A DNA stretch of 64,000 bases from an uncultured Oceanospirillales bacterium (lineage in GTDB: Bacteria > Pseudomonadota > Gammaproteobacteria > Xanthomonadales > SZUA-36), in the NCBI GenBank assembly GCA_913055655.1, contig CAJXKA010000002.1:1-64000 (forward strand), read 5' to 3'. Both the position numbers and the translations under genes were made by a program. Positions 45,457 through 53,966 of the stretch are shown here, in pieces (the stretch's first letter is position 1; each line of letters starts with the position of its first letter). The notes beneath the pieces are model-generated. The model saw nothing but the letters and a program-made list of their open reading frames with translations, was not told where the DNA came from and searched no databases.

Positions 45457-46620
45457 ATGAAATCCCTCAACCCACTCGACCTTTATGACATCCGCTCTGA
45501 ACTCGACGAAGAAGAAGCGTTGGTGCAGGACACCGTGGCCCGGTTCGTCGACGAACAGGTGTTGCCGATCATCGGCGAGGCTTTTGAGAACAGCCGGTTT
45601 CCAGCGGAACTGGTGCCGGGCGTGGCGGAACTCGGTTTGTTGGGCAGTTCCATCGATGGGTATGGCTGCGCCGGACTGAACAGTGTCGCCTACGGCCTGA
45701 TCTGCCAGGAACTGGAGCGTGGTGACAGCGGCCTGCGCAGTTTCGTATCGGTGCAGAGCAGCCTGGTCATGTTCCCGATTCACGCCTACGGTTCCGACGA
45801 GCAGAAGGAACGCTGGCTGCCGGCGCTCGCCAGCGGCGACGCGATCGGCTGTTTTGGCCTCACCGAACCGCACGGCGGCTCCGACCCGTCGAACATGAAG
45901 ACCCGTGCGCGCCGTGACGGCGACGACTGGATCATCGACGGTGCCAAGATGTGGATCACCAACGGCAGCATCGCCGATGTGGCCGTGGTCTGGGCCATGA
46001 CGGACGAGGGTGTTCGCGGCTTCATCATTGAGAAAGGCACGCCGGGTTTTGAGGCGCCGAAAATCCATCACAAGTTTTCGTTGCGTGCATCGGTCACTTC
46101 CTCGCTGTTTTTCGATGGCGTACGGGTGCCGGCGGCCAATCGCTTACCGGGTGCGGAAGGCCTGAAGGCGCCGCTGAGCTGCCTGACCCAGGCCCGCTAC
46201 GGCATCACCTGGGGCGCCATTGGCGCGGCCCAGGCCTGCCTGGCGGAATTGCTGGAGTACACCTCGAGCCGTGAGCTGTTCGGGCGGCCGCTGAACCACA
46301 ACCAGGCCATCCAGCTGCGCCTGGCCGACATGGCGCGGCGGATTACCGGCGCGCAGCTGATGAGTCTGCGACTGGGACGGTTGAAGGACGCCGGCAAGCT
46401 GCACCCGACCCAGGTCTCGGTGGCCAAGTGGAATAACGTGCGGATGGCGATCGATATCGCCCGCGACTGTCGCGACATGCTGGGCGGTGCCGGCATCAGC
46501 ACCGAATTTTCGCCCATCCGCCACATGCTGAACCTGGAGAGCGTGATCACCTACGAGGGCACGGAATCCGTGCACCAGCTGGTGGTGGGCAAGGAACTGA
46601 CGGGTGTGAACGCGTTCTAG
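45457..46620 (+). CDS. gcdH: Acyl-CoA dehydrogenase, glutaryl-CoA dehydrogenase type
   Basis: A 387-residue FAD enzyme. The segments CFGLTEPHGGSDPSNM and MWITNGSIADVAVVWA are standard for the family, and the catalytic base is Glu in TYEGTESVH (about residue 371). The arrangement GITWGAIGAAQACLAELLEYTSSRELFGRPLNHNQ fits glutaryl-CoA dehydrogenase, which oxidises and decarboxylates glutaryl-CoA from lysine and tryptophan breakdown. It is divergent from the TRAP operon across a 97-bp region, so a shared regulator is possible. Confidence 0.88.
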   Translation: MKSLNPLDLYDIRSELDEEEALVQDTVARFVDEQVLPIIGEAFENSRFPAELVPGVAELGLLGSSIDGYGCAGLNSVAYGLICQELERGDSGLRSFVSVQSSLVMFPIHAYGSDEQKERWLPALASGDAIGCFGLTEPHGGSDPSNMKTRARRDGDDWIIDGAKMWITNGSIADVAVVWAMTDEGVRGFIIEKGTPGFEAPKIHHKFSLRASVTSSLFFDGVRVPAANRLPGAEGLKAPLSCLTQARYGITWGAIGAAQACLAELLEYTSSRELFGRPLNHNQAIQLRLADMARRITGAQLMSLRLGRLKDAGKLHPTQVSVAKWNNVRMAIDIARDCRDMLGGAGISTEFSPIRHMLNLESVITYEGTESVHQLVVGKELTGVNAF

Positions 46621-46648
46621 ACCGCCAGGCCGGCGTGGCCAGCCGGGC

Positions 46649-47314
46649 TCAGGCGACCTCGTAGCGGCGGCTGATTTTCTGCCATTCTTTCAGGAAGCCG
46701 GTCGCGTCGCCGGGCCGGCTTCCGATTCCAAATCGCGCTAAAAGCGGCGAACCTGCAGCCTTCTTCCTGGGTTCTTCTGGAATGTGCTTGAAGTCGTGGA
46801 TCACAGGCACCCAGTTGTCGCCCTGGCGCCGGACGATGACATCGGCCATGAACTGGTCGACACCCGGTATCTTTTTTTCTTCGCAGACACGGGCAATGGT
46901 CTCGCCGGTGCGAATGACGGCACCGGGCAGGCCTTTTTCCTGTCGCGCGACGTCTTCCAGGCTGACACCGTCGATGTATTCCTGCAGGAAACACAGCGAA
47001 TACTTGCCGTCCTGGCCGATCACGCGAATGGGCTTGGCCGTGTAGGGCACCAGGTCGGGCTGGTGCCGGAAAGCGCGATTCTGCAACATTTCGAACACCG
47101 CGATGTTCTTGTCGAGCTTTTTGCGCCATGCCGACTCGGCACGCTTGCTGTAAGCCTTGACGACCACGTCCGCGCCCGCGTGGCGGGCCTTCCAGACAGT
47201 GCTCAATTTGCTTTCACCGAGCTTTTCGATCAGCTCGATGTCCGTGGGCAGGTCGAGGCCGGCTTCTGCCGCGGTGATCCCCGGTCCCTGGGTCTCTTGG
47301 GTCTGTGCATCCAT
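46649..47314 (-). CDS. Kinase-like protein with unusual catalytic loop
   Basis: A 221-residue protein that seems to have a protein-kinase-like fold. A glycine-loop-like segment (LGESKLSTVWKA, about 32-43) is followed by VVVKAY with the candidate ATP-binding Lys53. Later VIHDFKHIPEE (Asp174) sits where kinases have DFG. The usual HRD catalytic loop is not visible; GVDQFMADVIV takes its place. It could be a small atypical kinase such as a WaaP/Kdo-kinase relative, or an inactive homologue. The start ATG at 47314 is preferred. No operon partner. Confidence 0.55.
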   Translation of the reverse strand: MDAQTQETQGPGITAAEAGLDLPTDIELIEKLGESKLSTVWKARHAGADVVVKAYSKRAESAWRKKLDKNIAVFEMLQNRAFRHQPDLVPYTAKPIRVIGQDGKYSLCFLQEYIDGVSLEDVARQEKGLPGAVIRTGETIARVCEEKKIPGVDQFMADVIVRRQGDNWVPVIHDFKHIPEEPRKKAAGSPLLARFGIGSRPGDATGFLKEWQKISRRYEVA

Positions 47315-47366
47315 GCCAACAGCATAATCCGTTTTCGGACGTGCATCCACAGGCGGGGAGGGAATA

Positions 47367-47428
47367 CGGACCCCGGTTTCCGACCAGCGTTGGGGGGAGT
47401 AATGACTGGTTGGGGAAACCGGGGTCCG
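47367..47428. repeat. 62-bp inverted repeat (REP-like)
   Basis: The arms 47367-47381 and 47414-47428 are a perfect 15-base inverted repeat (CGGACCCCGGTTTCC and its complement). An inner ACCAG/CTGGT pair lies near the tip. It lies in a 585-bp stretch (47315-47899) with no certain gene. Its CGGACCCCGG arm is similar in style to, but not the same as, the element at 13079-13281. Confidence 0.8.
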
Positions 47429-47460
47429 GCTAAAAAGCGGGCAGGAGGATTCGTTGCCCG

Positions 47461-47494
47461 GAAAAACGGAAAAGCCACCCGTGCGGGTGGCTTT
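47461..47494 (-). terminator. Rho-independent terminator
   Basis: AAAGCCACCC (47471-47480) and GGGTGGCTTT (47485-47494) form a perfect 10-bp stem with a GTGC loop. On the minus strand a TCCGTTTTTC tail follows. A weaker T-rich tract lies downstream on the plus strand, so it may work in both directions. Confidence 0.75.
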
Positions 47495-47505
47495 CCCAGT
47501 TCTTT

Positions 47506-47700
47506 TTATTGTTGTCGTGCTCGATGAACCCATTCTCCGTTGCCGGAATGCGTTTCGCGTTCGTGCCCCGTTGTCGGTATCTGCGGATCACTGCCGTCTA
47601 ATCCCTGTCGTTCGGTCCGGGCAAGGCCAGGGGGGTAGGGTCCTTGTCGCTCGGTCCGGTAGACAGTTGTCTTGCCGGCCGGCAGGTTCCACATTCGCAC
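47506..47700 (-). CDS. Possible small protein preceding a terminator
   Basis: A 64-residue frame starts GTG at 47700 (or ATG at 47694) and stops at 47506, only 11 bases before the terminator stem. The product is very hydrophilic, rich in Arg, Gln and Gly, and contains RTERQG twice, which reflects a direct repeat in DNA (near 47606 and 47645). It has no recognisable domain. The transcript may instead be a non-coding RNA. It is listed because a good terminator needs a transcript on this strand. Confidence 0.3.
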   Translation of the reverse strand: MRMWNLPAGKTTVYRTERQGPYPPGLARTERQGLDGSDPQIPTTGHERETHSGNGEWVHRARQQ

Positions 47701-47899
47701 CTGATACCTTTTGATTTCGGGGCTTCAACCGCCGGTCAAAGCGCACACGATGAAATGTAGATGAAACGTTTCAGTCGTATATGGCCGCAGGCGTGAAATT
47801 TCGTGGAAGATTCATGGAAGATACGTGGATGACGTGGAACATCCACCTGATGTAGCATGATTGGCGGGGGGCGCAGAGCGAATTGGCGGAGGAGCCGGC

Positions 47900-49543
47900 T
47901 TGGCGTCTGAGTGTTATCGCATCGGTGGAGTCATTCTCAACGCTGGCACGCAGGAAGTGACGCGCGCCGGCGTCGCCGTGCCGTTGCCCCCGCTTTCCTT
48001 CCACCTGTTGCTCACGCTCGCTCGCAAGGCCCCAAACGTTGTCACCACCCGTGAGCTCGAGGCCGAGGTCTGGAGTGGCGTCGTCGTCGACCGCGGCACG
48101 ATCAACAAGCGTGTCGTGCTGGTTCGGAACGCGCTGCGCGAAGCGGGTTGCGTGCAGGACTACATCGCCGTTGTCCGCGGCACCGGCTACCGGCTGGCCG
48201 TACAGGTTGAGCAGGTCGACTGTGATGCGATGGACACCACGGCGGAACTGGAAGAGCTTGTCCAGGAAGCGCCGCCGGAACCGGAACCAGGACCGGCGGC
48301 CACGCGTCCGCTGCGCTGGAAATGGCTGGGTTTCGCATTGCTGTTCGCGGCGATGGCCGGGTTGTTTACCTGGCAGGTCCGGCACGGGCATGATGCGCCG
48401 CCCACCACCCGGGCACCCGGGTCAGCCGGGCAGGCCCGCGTTACCGGTGACAGCGTGCATGCCGAAACGATGCCAGGCGGCAAGGGGGCTTCGGCTGAAA
48501 CCCCGGCAGCAGACGTCGCGATCACGACAAATGTGCCCGCCTATTCCCTTTACCTGGAAGGCCGGGCGCTGATGGATGACCGGATGAACGCCGGGGTCGA
48601 CGGGTTGAAGGCCGCGCTGGCGAAATTCGAATCGGCTGTCGAGCGGGACCAGGCTTTCCTGCAGGCCCACGTGGGGGTTGCGGCGGTCAATTTCCTGCTG
48701 GGCAACTACGATACCGCCGGGGACAGCGATGATTACCTGGCGCGGGCGGAAACCAGCGCCCGTTACGCACTCGAGCTGCAGCCGACATCGGCGGATGCGC
48801 TGGGTGTGCTGGCGGCCGTGATGATGTCGCGCGGCGAGGCCAGCCAGGCGGCCACGCTTTTTGAGCGCGCATACGAATTGGGCGGTCGCGACACCAATGT
48901 GCTGCACTGGCACGCCATGCTCTACAACAGCATGGGTTATTTCGATCCGCTGGTGCCCATGCTCGAGGCTGCCTGGAAACAGGATCCGCTCAGCCCGTTG
49001 ATGGCCTGTTCGCTGGCCGGGACGCTTAACCTGGGTGGTCACCCCGAGGAGGCGATCCAGGTACTGATGGGAATGCCGCGATTCGACCGGCGGGACCTAC
49101 TGCTGGGCCTGGCCAGCATTTACCTGGAAGAGTACGACGCTGCCCGCGAGATGTTATCCGGGTTACCGTTGCGAAGCGGCACGCTCCCTGAAAAGTTTGC
49201 GGATCTCCTGGTGTCGGCGTTCGAGGACCCGCTCCGCCGCGAGACGGCCGAGTCGGCGCTGGTCGATGCGGCACATACCGGTGAGATGAAAGACATCCTG
49301 GCGTTCGAGATACTGCTGATCCTGGGCTCACCCCACGCATTCGACCTGGAGGTGGACCTCGCAGGTACGCCGTTCGCCCACCGTTTGCCGGAAGAGGTTT
49401 GGAGTAACTGGGGTGTGGAACTGCGCCGGGACCCGCGCTTCAAGGCCTGGGTGCAGAACCTCGGGTACGACCGTTACTGGCGCAAGTTTGGCTGGCCGGA
49501 CCGTTGCAAGCCCACCGGTCGCAATGATTTCGAGTGCGTCTGA
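47900..49543 (+). CDS. CadC-like membrane transcription regulator with TPR-like region
   Basis: A 547-residue protein. Residues 7-103 form an OmpR/CadC-type winged helix (LNAGTQEVTRAG, RELEAEVWSGVVVDRGTINKRVVLVRNALRE, VRGTGYRLA). An acidic Pro-rich linker and one membrane helix follow (about 141-159), placing the rest in the periplasm. Residues about 215-420 contain TPR-like helices. The C-terminal part is not recognised. I chose the TTG at 47900 because GGAGGAG lies six bases upstream; a TTG at 47861 lacks such a site. The target genes and the signal are unknown. Confidence 0.8.
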   Translation: MASECYRIGGVILNAGTQEVTRAGVAVPLPPLSFHLLLTLARKAPNVVTTRELEAEVWSGVVVDRGTINKRVVLVRNALREAGCVQDYIAVVRGTGYRLAVQVEQVDCDAMDTTAELEELVQEAPPEPEPGPAATRPLRWKWLGFALLFAAMAGLFTWQVRHGHDAPPTTRAPGSAGQARVTGDSVHAETMPGGKGASAETPAADVAITTNVPAYSLYLEGRALMDDRMNAGVDGLKAALAKFESAVERDQAFLQAHVGVAAVNFLLGNYDTAGDSDDYLARAETSARYALELQPTSADALGVLAAVMMSRGEASQAATLFERAYELGGRDTNVLHWHAMLYNSMGYFDPLVPMLEAAWKQDPLSPLMACSLAGTLNLGGHPEEAIQVLMGMPRFDRRDLLLGLASIYLEEYDAAREMLSGLPLRSGTLPEKFADLLVSAFEDPLRRETAESALVDAAHTGEMKDILAFEILLILGSPHAFDLEVDLAGTPFAHRLPEEVWSNWGVELRRDPRFKAWVQNLGYDRYWRKFGWPDRCKPTGRNDFECV

Positions 49544-49549
49544 AGCCGG

Positions 49550-49891
49550 TTATTCTTCCGGCGCCAGTTCCAGCTCCAGGCCGTCATGGCGGTCGGCCAG
49601 GCGCAGTTGGCAACTGAGGCGGGAATTCGGCGCTTCGAACTCCAGCATATCCACCAGGTCCTCCTCGTCGACATCCCGTTGCGGAAAGGCGGATCGCCAT
49701 TCCTCGGCGATGAATACATGGCAGGTCGCACACGAACACATGCCGCCACACACGGCGGCAACGCCCCAGTGGTAGTCGCGCAGGGCTTCCATCAGCGAGT
49801 CGCCGGGACGGGCTTCGATATCGTGCGACTGGCCGTCGCGATCCTTGACCTTGATGTTGATCAACAGGTTCTCCGGGGTCGTGGTGGACAC
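49550..49891 (-). CDS. [2Fe-2S] ferredoxin, plant/adrenodoxin type
   Basis: A 113-residue ferredoxin. The cluster ligands Cys48, Cys54, Cys57 and Cys94 show the C-x5-C-x2-C...C pattern in VCGGMCSCATC and LSCQL. The acidic stretch RDVDEEDLVDMLEFEAP fits the adrenodoxin-like group that feeds electrons to P450s or to iron-sulfur assembly. No hscAB or P450 is nearby. It may be cotranscribed with the cytochrome c gene upstream, 63 bp away on the same strand. Confidence 0.9.
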   Translation of the reverse strand: MSTTTPENLLINIKVKDRDGQSHDIEARPGDSLMEALRDYHWGVAAVCGGMCSCATCHVFIAEEWRSAFPQRDVDEEDLVDMLEFEAPNSRLSCQLRLADRHDGLELELAPEE

Positions 49892-49954
49892 GGTTGAACT
49901 TCAGGATGGGGTCGGGTGCTGGCCAACGCAAGCACGAACACCCGTCCCGGACAC

Positions 49955-50779
49955 TCAGAGTGTTTGCAGGAACGCGTGGAGCGCGTCGATCTCGTTGGGC
50001 TGCAGGACCTTGAACCGGTGTTCGCAGACGACTGACATGACGCCGAGGTCACGATCTCCGAGGCCTTTGCAGGTCGCCATCAGGCGAAGGAAATCGTCGC
50101 TGGAATACGATTTCGCGATGGTCAGGGGTGGCGCGAAATCCGGGCTGCCGCTGAAATCCAGCCCGTGGCACTCGGAGCAGGCGTTGAGCGCCAGGTAGCG
50201 GCCCAGGCGCTCACCATCGTCACCCTCCCGGCTCCGCCAGGGTTGTTCCCTGGGCCTGGAGGCCTCCGGCTCGACGATACCCGCGGCCAGCAAGCCGCGA
50301 GCCAGCAACCCGTAGCGGGAACGTCCCTCGACGCCGCCCTCGCCGGCCGGGTACTGGCGCAGGAATGCCAGCAAGTCGGCGAAATCGCGGTCGGTCATCG
50401 AGGAGAAACTCGCCGAGGGCATAGCGATGACGCTGCGGCCGTCGGGACGGATACCCTGGCGGATGATTGATTCGAGTTCGGCGTCGGTGAATACCGCGGC
50501 TGCGGTGGACAGGTTGGGCGCGATAATCCGGTCCAGCAGCGGGGTTTCGACGAAGACCGCGCCGGCCATGTCGCGTCCGTGGCAGCCGGCGTAACAGCCC
50601 GCGAGGGTCGCCACGCGTTCGCCACGTTCGGCGGCCCCGGGGTCATTCGCTGCCGAAACGTCGCGGACCTCGGCGCTGTAGTCACGCGCGAGAATCACCG
50701 CGCCCCAGGCCCATACCCCGCCAACCAGCACAAGCGCAATCAGCACCAGCGTCAACAGGATCCGCTTGATCCACTTCAT
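49955..50779 (-). CDS. Membrane-anchored diheme cytochrome c
   Basis: A 274-residue protein with an N-terminal membrane helix (about 7-30) and two c-type heme sites: C62-Y-A-G-C66-H67 in the first domain and C201-S-E-C204-H205 in the second. The helix acts as an uncleaved anchor, leaving the hemes in the periplasm. The region between the heme sites is rich in Asp/Arg and has a P-A-S-F-S-S-M type Met region that may ligate the first heme. It probably carries electrons to or from an unidentified dehydrogenase or oxidase. Confidence 0.87.
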   Translation of the reverse strand: MKWIKRILLTLVLIALVLVGGVWAWGAVILARDYSAEVRDVSAANDPGAAERGERVATLAGCYAGCHGRDMAGAVFVETPLLDRIIAPNLSTAAAVFTDAELESIIRQGIRPDGRSVIAMPSASFSSMTDRDFADLLAFLRQYPAGEGGVEGRSRYGLLARGLLAAGIVEPEASRPREQPWRSREGDDGERLGRYLALNACSECHGLDFSGSPDFAPPLTIAKSYSSDDFLRLMATCKGLGDRDLGVMSVVCEHRFKVLQPNEIDALHAFLQTL

Positions 50780-50828
50780 GGAATGGTTCCCGGGCGTTGT
50801 TTCGTTGCCGGAAAACTTAGCAGATATT

Positions 50829-53800
50829 TCAGGCGCTTGCCTTTTTGTGACCCCGTTCGCGCAAATGCTGGATGACCGCGAAGGCCGCCGGCACCATCAG
50901 GGTGCCGAAAATGGCCGAAGCGATCATGCCGTAGAACACCACGGTGCCCAGCGATATCCGCGATGCCGCGCCTGCGCCACTGGCCATGATCAGCGGCAGT
51001 ACGCCGAGGATGAATGAGAAGCCGGTCATCAGCACCGCCCGGAAGCGGATCGAGGCGGCCTGGCCGGCCGCTTCTGCGATGGACAGGTTCTCGTTCTCAC
51101 GCAGTTGCTTGGCGAACTCGACAATAAGAATGGCCGTCTTCGCCGACATGCCGACCAGTAATACAAGGCCGATCTGGCCGTACAGGTTGAGTGGCAGGCC
51201 CATGGCCATCAGCCCCGCGAATGCGCCCAGCAGCGCCAGTGGCACGGAGAGTATGACCGCGGCGGGGATCAGCCAGCTCTCGTACTGACCCACCAGGAAG
51301 AGGTAAACGAAGATCACCGCCAGCGTGAAGATGATGGGTGCGAGGTTGCCGGCTTCCAGCGACTGGAAGGTCATGCCGGACCAGTCGTAGGTGTAGCCTG
51401 TCGGCAGGACCTGGCTGGAAATCCGGCGCAACGTCTCGATGACTTTCGATTCGGAATGTCCCGTCGCCGGAATCGCATTAATGGTGACCGAGTTGAAAAG
51501 GTTGTAGCGGTTGAGGGTTTCCGGGCCAAGGGTGCGGTCGGTGGTGACCAGTGTCGACAATGGCACCATGCCGCCCTCGGTGTTGCGCACGTAGATGCGG
51601 CCGATGTCTGATTCCTCGTCACGGTATTCCGCGTCGGCCTGTATCATCACCCGGAAGGTCCGGCCGTAAAGGTTGAAATCATTGACGTAAAGTGAACCCA
51701 GCATGGCCTGCAGGGTGCCGAACAGGTTGCCCAGCGCGATGCCCTGGTCCTTGGCCTTAACCCGGTCCGCCTCGACCTCGATCAACGGAATGCCGGCGCG
51801 GAACGTGGTGAACGCCATGCCAATTTCGGGGGCCTGGTTGGCCTGGGTCACAATCGAGCCGGCGACCGCCGCCAGGTCCGTGGGCGGACGACCGAGCTGG
51901 TCGAGCAGGCGATAGTCGACCCCGGAAACGGCGCCGACGCCCGGCAGCGCCGGCGGTGAAAACACGGTGACCATGGCTTCCGGTATGGCCAGCAGGCGCC
52001 CCCGCATCCGGTTGGCCACGGCCGCCTGCGACTGGCTCGCCGCGGGGCGTTCATCCCAGTCCCTGAGTACCACGATGGCCATGGCGCTGTTTGCCGAGGC
52101 GACGCCCTTCAGCAACGAGTACCCCCTGACGGCGATGACGTGCGCCACGTCCGGGTCGTCCTTCAGCACGGTGCCCACCTTGTCCAGTACCGCGCTGGTG
52201 CGCTGCAGCGAAGCGGCATCCGGCAACTGGACGTCGACCATGAACGCGCCCTTGTCTTCCTCGGGCACGAAACCACCCGGCAGGCTGGCCAGCATCCAGG
52301 CGATGGCGCCGCCCAGTGCAAGGTAGACCACGATGGTCAGCCCCAGTCGGCGGATACTGAAGTCCACCACTGACCGGTAGCGGTGCGTGGTACGGGTAAT
52401 GAAACCGGCGACCGCGCCGAGTACCCCACGGGGTTCACCCCGTTCCTTGAGAATAAGCGCCGACAGCGCGGGGCTCAGGGTGAGCGCATTGATCGACGAG
52501 ATAAACACGGCGATCAGGATGGTGATCGCGAACTGCCGGTAGAGCGAGCCGGAAATGCCGGGCATCAGGGTCACGGGTACGAACACCGCGAAAAGCACCA
52601 GGGTCGTGGCGACGATCGGGCCGGTGACCTCTTTCATCGAAATCATCGCGGCCTCACGCGCCGACTTGCCTTCAGCGATGTGCCGCTCGATGTTCTCGAT
52701 GACGATGATGGCGTCGTCGACGACCACGCCGATGGCCAGGATCAGGCCGAAAAGTGACACCGTGTTGATGCTCATGCCCATGGCCAGCAGCACGGCGAAC
52801 GTACCGATCAGCGATACCGGGATCGTGATGGCCGGCACCAGCGTCGCGCGCCAGTTGCCCAGGAACAGGAACACGACGGCGATGACCAGCGCAACGGCCT
52901 GTAACAACGTCACGACCACTTCCCGGATCGAAATCGACACGTACCGGGTGGTGTCGTACAGCACCGCGTATTCAAGGTCTTCCGGGAACGACTGTGCCAG
53001 TTCCGCCAGCTCCGCCTTGATCGCGTCGGCCACGGCCAGGGCATTGGCCTCCGGCAACTTGTGGATGGCGATGACCGCCGCAGACTGGCCATCCAGTTCG
53101 CCCACGGCCGCGTAACTTTGCGCGCCGAGTTCTATGCGCGCGATGTCCTTGAGGTAGACAATCCGGGCGTCGCCGCCGGCGCGCACCACGATCTGTTCGA
53201 ACTCGTCGACGCTGGCCAGTCGCCCCGGCGCCGTGATGGTGTACTGGAACTGCTGGCCCTCGGGCGCCGGTGGTGCGCCGACCTGGCCCGCCGCCACCAC
53301 CACGTTCTGCTCGCGAATGGCCGCGACGACGTCCTCGGTGGCCAGGCCCAGTGACGCCATCCGGTCCGGGTTCAGCCAGACCCGCATCGCAAAATCGAGG
53401 CTGCCCAGGTTGTTGGCGTCTGAAATGCCGTCGATGCGGGCCAGCACATCGGAAACGTTGATCTTCGAGTAGTTCGAAATGAACTCGGGCGTGTGCGTGC
53501 CTTCCGGTGAAAAGACATTAATCACCATCAGCATATCGGTGGACTTCTTCTGCACGCGCACGCCGCCTTGCGTGACTTCGTCCGGCAACAGGCGCAGGGC
53601 CTGGTCGACCCGGTTCTGCACATTCACCTGGGCCTGGTCCGGGTCGGTGCCGTACTCAAACGTGACCGACAGCGAGTAACTGCCGTTGTTCGAAGCCGTC
53701 GACTGCATGTAGATCATCTTCTCGACGCCGTTCACTTCCTGCTCGATGGGGCCGGCCACGGCGTCGATGACCGTCTGCGCACTGGCGCCGGGGTAGCTGG

Positions 53801-53942
53801 CAGAGACGTTGACCTGGGGCGGCGTGATATCGGGGAACTCACCCACCGGAAGCAAGGGGATGGCGATCAGGCCGCACATCACGATGACCACCGAGATGAC
53901 CATCGCCAGCTTCGGGCGCTGAATGAACGTCGCGGAAATCAT
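50829..53942 (-). CDS. RND efflux pump inner-membrane transporter (AcrB-like)
   Basis: A 1037-residue HAE1-family pump. The N-terminal helix (FIQRPKLAMVISVVIVMCGLIAI) and the proton-relay helix with the Asp pair in GVVVDDAIIVIENIERH (about 405) are clear. The periplasmic domains lie between helices 1 and 2 and between 7 and 8 as in AcrB. It works with the adaptor lipoprotein encoded just upstream; the outer-membrane channel is not here and is probably a TolC-type protein encoded elsewhere. The substrate range is unknown. No repressor gene lies directly upstream. Confidence 0.95.
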   Translation of the reverse strand: MISATFIQRPKLAMVISVVIVMCGLIAIPLLPVGEFPDITPPQVNVSASYPGASAQTVIDAVAGPIEQEVNGVEKMIYMQSTASNNGSYSLSVTFEYGTDPDQAQVNVQNRVDQALRLLPDEVTQGGVRVQKKSTDMLMVINVFSPEGTHTPEFISNYSKINVSDVLARIDGISDANNLGSLDFAMRVWLNPDRMASLGLATEDVVAAIREQNVVVAAGQVGAPPAPEGQQFQYTITAPGRLASVDEFEQIVVRAGGDARIVYLKDIARIELGAQSYAAVGELDGQSAAVIAIHKLPEANALAVADAIKAELAELAQSFPEDLEYAVLYDTTRYVSISIREVVVTLLQAVALVIAVVFLFLGNWRATLVPAITIPVSLIGTFAVLLAMGMSINTVSLFGLILAIGVVVDDAIIVIENIERHIAEGKSAREAAMISMKEVTGPIVATTLVLFAVFVPVTLMPGISGSLYRQFAITILIAVFISSINALTLSPALSALILKERGEPRGVLGAVAGFITRTTHRYRSVVDFSIRRLGLTIVVYLALGGAIAWMLASLPGGFVPEEDKGAFMVDVQLPDAASLQRTSAVLDKVGTVLKDDPDVAHVIAVRGYSLLKGVASANSAMAIVVLRDWDERPAASQSQAAVANRMRGRLLAIPEAMVTVFSPPALPGVGAVSGVDYRLLDQLGRPPTDLAAVAGSIVTQANQAPEIGMAFTTFRAGIPLIEVEADRVKAKDQGIALGNLFGTLQAMLGSLYVNDFNLYGRTFRVMIQADAEYRDEESDIGRIYVRNTEGGMVPLSTLVTTDRTLGPETLNRYNLFNSVTINAIPATGHSESKVIETLRRISSQVLPTGYTYDWSGMTFQSLEAGNLAPIIFTLAVIFVYLFLVGQYESWLIPAAVILSVPLALLGAFAGLMAMGLPLNLYGQIGLVLLVGMSAKTAILIVEFAKQLRENENLSIAEAAGQAASIRFRAVLMTGFSFILGVLPLIMASGAGAASRISLGTVVFYGMIASAIFGTLMVPAAFAVIQHLRERGHKKASA

Positions 53943-53966
53943 GACCTGGCGCCCCCCGCGGTCACG

